From: Halorubellus sp. JP-L1 | Lineage (GTDB): Archaea; Halobacteriota; Halobacteria; Halobacteriales; Natrialbaceae | Assembly: GCF_011440375.1 (NCBI RefSeq) | Contig: NZ_JAAOIR010000001.1 | Location: 1,426,001-1,490,000, forward strand | Direction of reading: 5' to 3' | Length of the DNA stretch: 64,000 nt | In this document: one piece after another, positions 35,834 to 44,563 of the stretch | Layout: each line of letters opens with the position of its first letter | Position numbering within the stretch: position 1 is the first letter of the stretch | Position numbers and translations under genes: made by a program | The notes under the pieces: generated by a model | The model's database searches: none | What the model saw: the letters and a program-made list of their open reading frames with translations, nothing else | Told to the model about the DNA's origin: nothing

Positions 35834-37398
35834 CGCGAGGCCTCCACGGCCGACTCCGAGCCCTCCGGCGACCGCACCGTGAACTGCTCGAGCGCCCGCT
35901 CGAGCTGGCTCGCCCCGTCAGCGAGCCAGTCCACGCGCTCCTCGATGCGCTCGATGACCGCCTCCTGCTCGCGCGCCGTCGCCGCCACGGCCGCCGCCTC
36001 CGTCGCCGTCTCCGCACCGATCTCGCGGACCGACGTCACGCTCGACCGCGCCGCCACCGCCCGCTCGGTCTGCGCGTCCGTCGCGTCGTCGATGCGCGCC
36101 GCGTCCTCCGCCGTCTCCGCGACCACCGACTCGACGTCCTCGAACGACGACAGCGCAGCCCCGATGGTGTCAGCGCCCCGCTCGAGCGCCGTCTCCGTGC
36201 GCTCGATCTCCGCCAGCGCCGCCTCCGTGTCCGCCGCGACCGACGCGAGGCCGTCCTCGATGGCGGCCGCCGCCGCCTCCGTGTCGTTCGACAGCGACCG
36301 GATCTGGTCGCCGAGGTGGGTCATGCTGCCGTCGTCGTTCGTTTTCTTCGCCTCCAGCGCCGTGTTCATCGCGAGGTGCTCGGTCTGCTCGGTCAACCCG
36401 CGGACCTGGTCCGCGAGCGCCTCCACCTCCGCGACCGTCGCCGCGAGCGACTCGATCTCGGCGACCGACGCCGCCATCCGGTCCTCGATCGTCTCCAGCT
36501 CGTCGAGCGCGTCCGTCGCCGCGGTCGCGCCCTGGCTCGACGTCGACGCCGCCCGCTCTGACTTCTCGGCGACCGCGCCCGCCGAGCGCGCGACCGTCCG
36601 CACGTCCTCGAGGAGCTGCGCCATCGCGTCGGCGGTCTCCTCCAGCTCCGCGTGCTGTGCCTCGACGCCCTCGCTGATGGACGCCGTCGCCGCCGTCACC
36701 GCCGCCGTTCCCTCCTTCGCCCGGCCCGCGTTCTCGTCGGCCGTCTGCGCGGCACCCGCGACGGACTGCGAGAACTCGCGAACCTCCGCGACCATCGTCT
36801 CCATCCGGTCCATCGTCTCGTTGAACGACGTCGCGAGCGCGTCGAACTGCGGGACGCCCGTCTCCTCGTCCATCCGTCCCGTCAGGTCGCCGCGCCGGAC
36901 CGTCGAGAGCGTCCGCGTCTGCGCGGTCGCCGTCGACGCCAGGTCGCGATTCAGGGACTCGACGGTCGCTACCTGCTCGCCGAGTTGCTCGCGTAACTCC
37001 GCGACGCTCCAGGATAGCTGGCCGACCTCGTCGCGCCGCGTCGGCTCGAACGAGCCGTCGTACCGACCGCGCTCGACAGCGCGACGCGTCTCCCGGTCGA
37101 GGTCGCGCAGCCCCGTGACGACCGACCGCTCGACGAGCGCGAACGCCACGACGATGCCAACGGCGAGCGTCGCGAACGCGAGGACGCCCCCGCGATAGAT
37201 CGCTCGTGCCTGCTCGTAGGTCGCGTCGAGCGCGACCGTCGCCTGCCAGACCGCCACGGCGACGACGACGAACGACACGCCGACCGCGGCGACGGCCGCG
37301 GTCGCGAACTTCCCCGTGAGCGACGCCCGCGGGTCCGCCCCCCTACGGACGCGCTGGCGGAGCGCCCCCACGCCTGCTCGAAGAACCCCTGTTACCAT
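35830..37398 (-). CDS. methyl-accepting chemotaxis-like protein with atypical tip
   Basis: 522 residues from ATG 37398; an in-frame start at 37449 would add 17. Two membrane helices lie at about 35-55 and 70-92 with only about 20 residues between, so there is no external sensor domain. A HAMP domain (about 95-150) and a long coiled-coil signalling domain follow. The tip that normally reads NAAIEAARAGE...GFAVVADEVR is here NTALEAKKTNDDGSMTHLGD, so the Arg/Gly core that binds CheA/CheW is lost. It leads the operon, overlapping the 2Fe-2S gene by 4 bases. It may signal by another route. Confidence 0.82.
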   Translation of the reverse strand: MVTGVLRAGVGALRQRVRRGADPRASLTGKFATAAVAAVGVSFVVVAVAVWQATVALDATYEQARAIYRGGVLAFATLAVGIVVAFALVERSVVTGLRDLDRETRRAVERGRYDGSFEPTRRDEVGQLSWSVAELREQLGEQVATVESLNRDLASTATAQTRTLSTVRRGDLTGRMDEETGVPQFDALATSFNETMDRMETMVAEVREFSQSVAGAAQTADENAGRAKEGTAAVTAATASISEGVEAQHAELEETADAMAQLLEDVRTVARSAGAVAEKSERAASTSSQGATAATDALDELETIEDRMAASVAEIESLAATVAEVEALADQVRGLTEQTEHLAMNTALEAKKTNDDGSMTHLGDQIRSLSNDTEAAAAAIEDGLASVAADTEAALAEIERTETALERGADTIGAALSSFEDVESVVAETAEDAARIDDATDAQTERAVAARSSVTSVREIGAETATEAAAVAATAREQEAVIERIEERVDWLADGASQLERALEQFTVRSPEGSESAVEASR

Positions 37399-37546
37399 AC
37401 CCGACCCAGGGAAGACCACTTGAAGGAGATTTTGCCGAATCTCTCCCAAATTCGTGCCAACTACCCGCGGATTCTCGACTGCGAACGGGCAGGGGCGATG
37501 ACGGGGGCGGTTCCCCGAGGCGCCCCGGCGAGGACGCGCCCGACGG

Positions 37547-38053
37547 TCAGTACGTCACCGACAGTCCGTCGCGCTGGAAGCTGTTCGTCGTGTAGTCGAT
37601 CAGGCCGACCATCTCGCGGACGGTGAGGAAGTTCGTCGAATCGTTCGACCCCTCTGGGAGGTGGTACCTGACGCCATCGGGCTCGTACTCGGCGACGATC
37701 GCCTTGTGGATCCCCGAGTGTTCGTCGAGGAGTTCGCAACGGATCGCGTCGAGGTCGTCGTTCGCGTCGTCGTACTTGTCCTCGAGGATCGCCTGCCGGA
37801 CGTCGTCCTGGGCGTCGAGACCGAGCGCTTCGGGCCGGTACGCTCGCGGTCTCCCGAAGTCGTTCGCGACAAACGCGACGAGGTCGCCCGCGACGTCGTC
37901 GTTCAGCCGTCGAACGTCCGCCACGACCGCGCTCTCGTCGAAGAACTCGACGTCGTTCCGGCGCCCCCGGAGCCGCGTCATCTCCTCGCGAAGGAGCTCG
38001 TACTTCCGGTTCGAATCCGTCGCGTCGACGTACGCGTCCACCCAGTCGGTCAT
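37547..38053 (-). CDS. conserved hypothetical protein
   Basis: 168 residues, acidic and soluble, probably mostly helical (DWVDAYVDATDSNRKYELLR, LDAIRCELLDEHSGIHKAI) with a small beta part near the end (GVRYHLPEG). I recognise no family. Codon use and composition match neighbouring genes, which supports it being real. The stop at 37547 and the methyl-accepting gene start at 37398 are 149 bases apart on the same strand. Function unknown. Confidence 0.62.
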   Translation of the reverse strand: MTDWVDAYVDATDSNRKYELLREEMTRLRGRRNDVEFFDESAVVADVRRLNDDVAGDLVAFVANDFGRPRAYRPEALGLDAQDDVRQAILEDKYDDANDDLDAIRCELLDEHSGIHKAIVAEYEPDGVRYHLPEGSNDSTNFLTVREMVGLIDYTTNSFQRDGLSVTY

Positions 38054-38163
38054 CGTCTCCGAGTCCGGTCGCGACCGTGATAACGCTCGCCCACGTTCGC
38101 GAACGAGTCACACGGAGAGTTCGGTCGTCGGCCCGCGGCCCCATCCGGGGTTGGCGCGCGGCC

Positions 38164-41100
38164 CTATCCCCAGTCCTCGGTCCTGCGCGGACGCTCGCTC
38201 ACCGGGAGCACCTCCAGGTCGCCGTCGCGCACCGCGAGTCCGTCGAGGTACGCCTCGGCGGCGGCCTCCGTGGAGAGGTACGCGACGTCCTCCTCGACCG
38301 CGGTCGTGAGCGCGTCGCGGTCGTCGCTCACGAGCAGGTCGACCGCGCCGTCGATGATCGCCTGCGGAACGTCCTCGAACTCGACGACCGTGAAGAACTC
38401 CCCGAAGCGCTCGGGGAGGTCGCCCGCGTCGCCGTCGAGGCTCACGACGGCCTTTCCGCCCGTGTTCACCGCGTTCCCGGCGGCGTCTTGGGCCTTCCAG
38501 TACGCCATCCCGAACGAACTCGCCGTCCCCATGACCTCGCCGGTCGACTTCATCTCCGGCCCGAGGCGCGGATCCGAGTTCGGCAAGCGGTCGAACGGCA
38601 GCACGACCTCTTTGACCGAGTAGTGCTCGGGTACCTGCTCGGCGACGTCCAGCGACTCGAGGGTCTCGCCGGCCATCACCTTCGCTGCGACCTTCGCGAT
38701 CGGAACCCCCGTCGCCTTCGACACGTACGGTACCGTGCGCGACGAACGCGGGTTCGCTTCGAGGACGTACACCTCGCCGTCCTTGACGGCGAGCTGGACG
38801 TTCAGGAGCCCGACGGTGTCGAGCGCGCTCGCGATGTCCTCGACGACCCCGCGAACGCGTTCGGTCGTCTCGTCGTCCAGCGACCGCGGCGGGATGACGC
38901 AGGCCGAGTCGCCCGAGTGGACGCCAGCGGACTCGACGTGCTCCATGATGCCGCCCAGCAGGACGTCCTCGCCGTCGCTCACGGCGTCGACGTCCAGCTC
39001 GATCGCGCCCGCGAGGAACTCGTCCACGAGGATCGGCTTGTCCGGGGAGACCCTGACGGCCTCCTCGACGTACTCCTTCAGCTCCTCGTCGTCGTGCACG
39101 ACCTCCATCGCGCGCCCGCCGAGCACGTAGGAGGGCCGGACGAGCACCGGATAACCGATGTCGCGCGCGAGGTCGAGTGCTTCCGCCTCGCTCGTCGCCG
39201 ACCCGCCCTCGGGCTGTGCGATCCCGAGCTCGTCCATGAGGACGTTGAAGCGATCGCGGTCCTCCGCGAGGTCCATCGCCTCCACGCTCGTCCCCAGCAC
39301 CTCGCAGTCCAGGCCGCGGCGCGCCAGCTCGTCTTCTAGCGGTTCGCCCACGTTCACGGACGTCTGCCCGCCGAACTGCACCATCACACCGTCCGCGTCC
39401 GTCGCCGCGACGACGTCCGCGATCTCCTCGGCCGTGATCGGCTCGAAGAACAGCCCGTCGCTCGTGTCGTAGTCCGTACTGACCGTCTCCGGGTTGTTGT
39501 TCACGACGTGCGCGTCGATGCCCAGTTCCTCCAGGGCCTGGACGGCGTGGACCGAGCAGTAGTCGAACTCGACGCCCTGCCCGATGCGGATCGGGCCGCC
39601 GCCGACGACGACCACGCTCTCCATCTCCGGGTCCACCTGGAGCTCGTTCCGGTACCGGCTCTGGGCGAATCCGGGCTCGCGCGCCGAGTAGTAGTACGGC
39701 GTCGACGCCGCGAACTCGCCCGCGCACGTGTCCACTTGCTTGAACGACCGGTCCGGCGTCGCGTCCTCGACGGCGTCCAGCGTCGACGCCGCGTCGCCGC
39801 TCCCCGTCGGCGCGTCCGCGACCCGGCCGCCGTCGCTCGCCAGCTCCGCGACCTCCGCGTCCGTGAACCCGACCTCGCCCGCCGACGCGTAGTCGCCCTC
39901 GGCCGCCGACGCCGCCGCGTTCGCGACGTTCTGGAAGCGCTCCACGTACCACTCGTGGATCTCCGTCATCTCGATGACCTCCTCGACCGAATAGCCGCGG
40001 TCGAACGCCTCGAAGATCGCGTACGGCCGGTCCGGACTCGGCCGCACGAGGTACTCGGATTCGAGTTCGTCGTCGGTCAATTCGGCCCAGTCGACGTCCG
40101 GCTCGTACTCCGACGAGCGAAGCGCCTTCAGCAGGCTCTCCTCGAACGTCCGCCCGATCGACATCGCCTCGCCCGTCGACTTCATCGCGGTCGACAGCTC
40201 GAAGTCCGTCTCCGGGAACTTGTCCTGGGGCCAACGGGGTACCTTCGTCACGACGTAGTCGATCGCGGGCTCGAACGCCGCCGTCGTCTCGCCCGTGATC
40301 TCGTTGTCGATCTCGTGCAGGCGCTTGCCGAGCGCGACCTTCGCCGTGACGCGCGCGATCGGGTAGCCCGTCGCCTTCGACGCGAGCGCGGACGAGCGCG
40401 AGACGCGCGGGTTCACCTCGACGACGCGGTACTCGCCGCCGGGCGTGCCGTCGTCGCGCCACGCGTGCTGGATGTTACAGCCGCCCTCGATGCCGAGTTC
40501 GCGGATGACCTTCAGCGCGCTGTCGCGCATCTGCTGGTGGCCCTCGTCCGGGATGACCTGACTCGGCGTGACGACCGTGGACTCGCCGGTGTGGATGCCC
40601 ATCGGGTCGATGTTCTCCATGTTGCAGATGATGATGCAGGAGTCGTCGCCGTCCCGCATCACCTCGTACTCGAGCTCGACCCAGCCGTCGATGCTCTCCG
40701 TGATCATCACCTCGTCGTTCCGCGAGAGCCGGAGGCCCTTGCGGACGCGCTCCTTGAGTTCGTCCATCTCCTCGACGACGCCGGACCCGGCGCCGCCGAG
40801 CGTGTACGTCGTCCGCATGATGACGGGGAGGCCGCCGACCCGTTCGACGGCGTCCTCGATCTCGTCGACGCTGTTGATGGTGACCGACTTCGGGACGGGT
40901 TCGCCGATGGACTCCATGCGCTCGCGGAACAGGTCGCGGTCCTCGGTCGCGTAGATGGTGTCCAGTGGCGTCCCCATGATGTCGACGTCGTACTCGTCGA
41001 GCACGCCTTCCTCGGCGAGTTCCGCGGTGACGTTCAGGCCGGTCTGGCCGCCGAGGCCGGCGATGACGCCGTCGGGGTTCTCGCGCGCGATGACCTCGGA

Positions 41101-41337
41101 GATGGCGTCGGTCGTGATCGGCTCGATGTACACCTCGTCGGCCATCTCGGGGTCGGTCATGATCGTCGCCGGGTTCGAGTTCACGAGGACGACTCGCGCG
41201 CCCTCCTCCTGGAGCGCCCGGCACGCCTGCGCGCCGGAGTAGTCGAACTCCGCGGCCTGCCCGATCTGGATGGGGCCGGAGCCGATGAGGAGGATTGTGC
41301 GTCCGTCCGCGTCGTCGGTTGGTGTCCCGCCGGTCAT
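38164..41337 (-). CDS. carB: carbamoyl-phosphate synthase large subunit
   Basis: 1057 residues. Makes carbamoyl phosphate from bicarbonate, ATP and the ammonia released by CarA. Two homologous ATP-grasp halves are clear: LIGSGPIQIGQAAEFDYSG near the start with VEVNPRVSRSSALASKATGY, and VGGGPIRIGQGVEFDYCSV with LEANPRSSRTVPYVSKATG. The C-terminal MGS-like regulatory domain is short (about 130 residues after 930) and low in recognisable ligand motifs, unlike E. coli CarB. Archaeal single-chain form. The start is backed by a TATA element 31-39 bases upstream. No other car gene is adjacent. Confidence 0.96.
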   Translation of the reverse strand: MTGGTPTDDADGRTILLIGSGPIQIGQAAEFDYSGAQACRALQEEGARVVLVNSNPATIMTDPEMADEVYIEPITTDAISEVIARENPDGVIAGLGGQTGLNVTAELAEEGVLDEYDVDIMGTPLDTIYATEDRDLFRERMESIGEPVPKSVTINSVDEIEDAVERVGGLPVIMRTTYTLGGAGSGVVEEMDELKERVRKGLRLSRNDEVMITESIDGWVELEYEVMRDGDDSCIIICNMENIDPMGIHTGESTVVTPSQVIPDEGHQQMRDSALKVIRELGIEGGCNIQHAWRDDGTPGGEYRVVEVNPRVSRSSALASKATGYPIARVTAKVALGKRLHEIDNEITGETTAAFEPAIDYVVTKVPRWPQDKFPETDFELSTAMKSTGEAMSIGRTFEESLLKALRSSEYEPDVDWAELTDDELESEYLVRPSPDRPYAIFEAFDRGYSVEEVIEMTEIHEWYVERFQNVANAAASAAEGDYASAGEVGFTDAEVAELASDGGRVADAPTGSGDAASTLDAVEDATPDRSFKQVDTCAGEFAASTPYYYSAREPGFAQSRYRNELQVDPEMESVVVVGGGPIRIGQGVEFDYCSVHAVQALEELGIDAHVVNNNPETVSTDYDTSDGLFFEPITAEEIADVVAATDADGVMVQFGGQTSVNVGEPLEDELARRGLDCEVLGTSVEAMDLAEDRDRFNVLMDELGIAQPEGGSATSEAEALDLARDIGYPVLVRPSYVLGGRAMEVVHDDEELKEYVEEAVRVSPDKPILVDEFLAGAIELDVDAVSDGEDVLLGGIMEHVESAGVHSGDSACVIPPRSLDDETTERVRGVVEDIASALDTVGLLNVQLAVKDGEVYVLEANPRSSRTVPYVSKATGVPIAKVAAKVMAGETLESLDVAEQVPEHYSVKEVVLPFDRLPNSDPRLGPEMKSTGEVMGTASSFGMAYWKAQDAAGNAVNTGGKAVVSLDGDAGDLPERFGEFFTVVEFEDVPQAIIDGAVDLLVSDDRDALTTAVEEDVAYLSTEAAAEAYLDGLAVRDGDLEVLPVSERPRRTEDWG

Positions 41338-41367
41338 GGTTGCTTATCGATGTTCAGTCCGTACATC

Positions 41368-41402
41368 GTAATAAGACCCACGATAGATTACGAGGAGCGT
41401 AA
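41368..41402 (-). promoter_or_regulatory. carB promoter with TTACG-N5-CGTAA inverted repeat
   Basis: The TATA-like element reads TCTTATTACG on the carB strand (about 41368-41377), 31-40 bases before the ATG at 41337. Immediately upstream, TTACG (41388-41392), AGGAG and CGTAA (41398-41402) form an inverted repeat. Its position relative to TATA mimics the carA inverted repeat, which also contains CGTAACG, so a common regulator is plausible. Confidence 0.5.
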
Positions 41403-41509
41403 CTCGGTTTCGAAGTTCGAAATCTTGCCGCCTTTCTGCCGGTCCAGCACTCGTCAGAGAGTACCACGCGCCCCCAAGAACTACACGCTCGTCCCGTACA
41501 GAGAGGCGT

Positions 41510-42541
41510 ATGCCGAAACCCGTCCAGTCACCGCCGGTCGCCGACGACCAGTCCGTCCTCGTCCTCCCGACGTCCAGTCAGGTTCCAGGCTTCGTCGTCG
41601 ACCGCGCCGCCGACCGCCTCCGCAAGCGCTTCGACGTCGCGGTCGAGCGCTCGCCGCTCCTCGACGCCGACGGCCCACCCGCACCGGACGACGTCGCGAG
41701 CGCGCTCGAGGCCGCGTTCCGCGACCCGGACGTCGGCGCCGTCGTCGCCGCCAGCGGCGGCGACCGCCAGGTCCGCGTCCTCGAACACCTCGACCGCGAC
41801 GCGCTCGCCGCGAACCCGACGCGGTTCTTCGGCATCAGCGACAACACGAACCTCCACTGCGCGCTCGCGAGCGCGGACGTCGTCTCCTACTACGGCGGCC
41901 AGTGCCTCCCCGGCCTCGCGCTCGACAACGCGCTCGCCGACTACACCGCAGAGTACCTCGAGCGCGCGCTATTCGACGAATCGCTCGGCGTCGTCGAACC
42001 CGCCGACAGCTACACCGACGGCCACTTCGACTTCGAGACCGAGGAACCGCGCGAGTGGCGACCCGCACACGGCTGGACGTGGAACGGCTTCGACGGCCCC
42101 GTCACCGGCCGCGTGCGGGGTGGCTGTCTCGAGGTCCTCGAGTGGGTCGCCGCCGCCGACCCCGCGGGCGACCTCGTCCCCGCCAGCGAACCCGCCCACG
42201 ACGACGGCCGCGTCCTCCTCGTCGAGACGAGCGAGGAACTCCCGTCGCCAGCGCACGTCCGCAGGGTCCTCCAGAACCTCGGCGCCCGCGGCACGCTCGA
42301 CGACCTCGACGCCGTCCTCGTCGGCCGCCCGAAGACCCGCCACGAGGACAGCCCGCCCCAGAGCGAGCGCGACGCCTACCGCCGCCATCAGCGGACCGCG
42401 ATCGCCGAGACCGTCCGCGACTACGCGGACGCACCCATCCTGTTCGACTTCGACGTCGGTCACACCGACCCGCACGTCCCAGTCCCACTCGGCGCACGCG
42501 TCACGCTCGACCCGCGAGAAGAATCCGTCACCTTCCACTGA
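41510..42541 (+). CDS. S66-family LD-carboxypeptidase-like peptidase (MccF type)
   Basis: 343 residues. The serine peptidase triad of family S66 can be traced: nucleophile Ser in FFGISDNTN (about 113), Glu in VLLVETSEEL (about 240) and His in DVGHTDPHVPVPLG (about 312). VVAASGGDRQV is the oxyanion segment. Bacterial members cleave murein tetrapeptides or microcin-like adducts. Haloarchaea have no murein, so an MccF-like detoxifying or peptide-recycling role is more likely. No signal peptide, so cytoplasmic. It diverges from carB across 172 bases. Confidence 0.85.
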   Translation: MPKPVQSPPVADDQSVLVLPTSSQVPGFVVDRAADRLRKRFDVAVERSPLLDADGPPAPDDVASALEAAFRDPDVGAVVAASGGDRQVRVLEHLDRDALAANPTRFFGISDNTNLHCALASADVVSYYGGQCLPGLALDNALADYTAEYLERALFDESLGVVEPADSYTDGHFDFETEEPREWRPAHGWTWNGFDGPVTGRVRGGCLEVLEWVAAADPAGDLVPASEPAHDDGRVLLVETSEELPSPAHVRRVLQNLGARGTLDDLDAVLVGRPKTRHEDSPPQSERDAYRRHQRTAIAETVRDYADAPILFDFDVGHTDPHVPVPLGARVTLDPREESVTFH

Positions 42542-42570
42542 CGTCACCCGAGCGATCCCTCGCCGCCCCG

Positions 42571-42801
42571 CTACCGGTCCACGAACCGATACCGGTACGG
42601 CGGATCGTCGCCGACCACTTCGACCGCGCCCGACTCCGCGCGCCGCCCCAGGACGGTCGCGACGCGATGCGTACTCTCGACGTCGACGTCGTGCTCGTCG
42701 AGGACGGCGACGATCTCGCTCGCCGACAGCGGCTCGTCGACGCCGGCACTCGCCAGTACGTCGCGGATGCGCTCGAACTCGCCGTGGTCCACGGGAGTCA
42801 C
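42571..42801 (-). CDS. small HTH-like conserved protein
   Basis: 76 residues with a GTG start at 42801. Helical pattern DHGEFERIRDVLASAG, then EPLSASEIVAVLDEHDV, then THRVATVLGRRAESGAV and a short PYRYRF strand; this reads as a compact winged-helix. Haloarchaea carry many such standalone domains that bind DNA or proteins. No ATG exists in frame at the right place, so GTG was chosen. It is convergent with the S66 peptidase, 29 bases apart. Confidence 0.6.
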   Translation of the reverse strand: MTPVDHGEFERIRDVLASAGVDEPLSASEIVAVLDEHDVDVESTHRVATVLGRRAESGAVEVVGDDPPYRYRFVDR

Positions 42802-42910
42802 ACGCGAACGCACGTACGCAACAGGGATAAAACGACGCCCCGAGTGCGACAGATTCGCACGACGAACGCGCTTCGTCGCGGTGTCGCCTCTCACAGCGCG
42901 GCCTCGCTCC

Positions 42911-43450
42911 TCACAGCGCGCTGTCGTGCTCGTCGGCGAAGTCCCGCTGCGCGCGGTACGCGTCGACGAACTCCGCAACGTCGAACTCCAGCATCTGTTG
43001 CTCGAACTCCTGGACGGCGTTCTGGTCCTCCGCGTGACTCACCGCGTGCTCCATGAGTTCGACGACGAGTTCCACGACGATCTCGTGGAGGCGCCGCGAG
43101 TCGAACTCCGTCACCCACACCATCGTATAGCCGACGCTCCCGTCGTCGCTCACGTCCTTCACGGCGACCGCGTCCGGGAACTCCTCCAGGACGACGCCCA
43201 TCAGATGGACGGTCCCGAACTCCTCGAAGTCGTCCGCCGGCTCGACGGTCTCCCGGAGGACGGCGACGAGGCTCTCCGGGAAGAAGCGCGACGGCGGGTG
43301 GACGTCCTGCACGACCGCGTGCGTGCCCCCGCACGCGCACTCGAACTCGCGGACGCCCATGTCGAGGTCTTTCACGTCGACGCGCTCGCCACAGGACAGC
43401 TCCAGTGCGCTACTCGGCGCGTCGTCCCCCGGAACCCGCGGCTCAGGCAT
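42911..43450 (-). CDS. haloarchaeal DUF5815-like protein with Cys pairs
   Basis: 179 residues. A short N-terminal region has ELSCGERVDVKD and FECACGGTHAVVQDVHPPSRFF, where three Cys (one before, then C-x-C) could bind a metal. A soluble alpha/beta domain follows (about 60-175: LVAVLRETVEPADDFEEF, VWVTEFDSRRLHEIVVELV). I recall this family as DUF5815; it is conserved in haloarchaea and has no known role. It precedes the small HTH gene on the same strand. Confidence 0.75.
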   Translation of the reverse strand: MPEPRVPGDDAPSSALELSCGERVDVKDLDMGVREFECACGGTHAVVQDVHPPSRFFPESLVAVLRETVEPADDFEEFGTVHLMGVVLEEFPDAVAVKDVSDDGSVGYTMVWVTEFDSRRLHEIVVELVVELMEHAVSHAEDQNAVQEFEQQMLEFDVAEFVDAYRAQRDFADEHDSAL

Positions 43451-43533
43451 ACCAGTCGGTTCGGAACGAACGCCTAAAAGCAGCGCGACTCCCGGTCGTG
43501 GCCGTCCCGCGTCGCCATGCGAGCGGCCGACTG

Positions 43534-43595
43534 CCGGTCGCTACGGCCAGTCGTCCCGAACGAGCGACCGGTCGCTACGGCCAGTCGTCCCGAAC
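43534..43595. repeat. 34-bp tandem duplication spanning the 3' end of the DUF7124-like gene
   Basis: Copies of a 28-base core (43534-43561 and 43568-43595) are offset by 34 bases. On the minus strand each contains the codons for RDDWP and the TAG stop, followed by the palindrome AGCGACCGGTCGCT at the junction. The downstream copy lies beyond the stop codon and is not translated. Confidence 0.8.
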
Positions 43596-43994
43596 CGGCT
43601 CCTCCTCGGCGGCCGCGTCGTCGCCGACGTCGCTCGCGAGCGGCCACTCCGCGGCGTCGGCCGCGTCCTCCACGGGGAGGTACTCCCAGCCGACGCGGTC
43701 GGCGAGGTCCGCGTCGTCGTCGTCCGTCCCGACGAACACGTGCCGGTCCGTGTCGAACTGGTCGTGGACGCTGTCGAGGCTCTCCTCGCGACCGCGCGGG
43801 CCGCTGAAGAAGTCCTGGCGGACGCGGTTCTTCCGCGTGAAGTTCGTGACGACGTACGTCGGTTCGTCCGAGACGACGCCGACGTACTTCGCCCAGCCTC
43901 GCGCGTCGTCGAAGACGGCCTCCGGGTCCGCGAGCGCCTGCAGCGCCGACAGCTCGAAGGCGAGCGTCATCGTGCCACTATCGGGACCGTTCAT
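43575..43994 (-). CDS. haloarchaeal DUF7124-like protein
   Basis: 139 residues from ATG 43994; Met at 43970 is an alternative. The conserved core LAFELSALQALADPEAVFDD and WAKYVGVVSDEPTYVVTNF suggests a mixed alpha/beta fold. DFFSGPRGREESL and RHVFVGTDD follow, with an acidic C-terminal tail. I remember it as DUF7124, found across haloarchaea and of unknown role. The 3' end, stop codon included, is tandemly duplicated downstream. Confidence 0.72.
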   Translation of the reverse strand: MNGPDSGTMTLAFELSALQALADPEAVFDDARGWAKYVGVVSDEPTYVVTNFTRKNRVRQDFFSGPRGREESLDSVHDQFDTDRHVFVGTDDDDADLADRVGWEYLPVEDAADAAEWPLASDVGDDAAAEEEPVRDDWP

Positions 43995-44200
43995 GCAAGA
44001 GGATGGCCGCCCGTCGCGAAAGAACGTGTCGGTCTGGGGTGGCTCGTGCCGGATCGAGTCGGCCCGGCGTCCGGCGGCATCGGCCACGCTGACGCGAGTC
44101 GCCAGCGCGATGCGTGCCGCTTCCGCGTCGGCGTCGAGAATTCGCGTCGGCGTCGAGAACGCCGCCTCCCTCCTGCTCCCCAGTGAACGCCCCTCGCCCC

Positions 44201-44425
44201 CTAGACGCGTTCGACGCGGAGGTAATCTGTCGACACCACGACGTCGCCGGCGGACAGTCGCGTCCTCGAGGCCGGTACCTCGACTGTCTCCCCCGTGCTC
44301 CTCCCGGCGATGCGCCGGTAGGTTCGATCCTCGAGTTGGTCGACGTGCTTCGCGGTGGCGTCCGCCGGGACGGATTCGGTACGGCGCAAACGCAAGCCAT
44401 CGCTCGTGGTGTCACAGACTGCCAT
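44201..44425 (-). CDS. small conserved haloarchaeal protein
   Basis: 74 residues from ATG 44425. The sequence MAVCDTTSDGLRLRRTESVP, AKHVDQLEDRTYRRIAG, ETVEVPASRTRLSAGDVVV suggests a small beta-rich fold. The TATA element at 44455-44461 lies 30-36 bases upstream and decides the start; the open frame continues 21 codons further. No function recognised. Confidence 0.65.
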   Translation of the reverse strand: MAVCDTTSDGLRLRRTESVPADATAKHVDQLEDRTYRRIAGRSTGETVEVPASRTRLSAGDVVVSTDYLRVERV

Positions 44426-44454
44426 GGGGCGTGGTACAGTATGGCACGCTTTCT

Positions 44455-44461
44455 GATAAAG
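44455..44461 (-). promoter_or_regulatory. TATA box of the small gene at 44201-44425
   Basis: The + strand reads gataaag, so the gene strand reads CTTTATC. It lies 30-36 bases before the ATG at 44425 and argues for a leaderless start at that codon rather than an upstream one. Confidence 0.6.
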
Positions 44462-44563
44462 TTTGGCGTCGACCACTTCACGAATCACGACGAACCCCCA
44501 CCGACTATCGCGGCCCCACCGCTATCGGTCACAGTCGACGAAGCGAAGAACGAGACGACCGAC

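Noticed and set aside
39508-43056. A 1182-residue open frame on the + strand opposite carB
   Set aside because: It is the antisense shadow of carB and neighbouring genes in a G+C-rich genome; its sequence is Arg/Val-rich with no domain.
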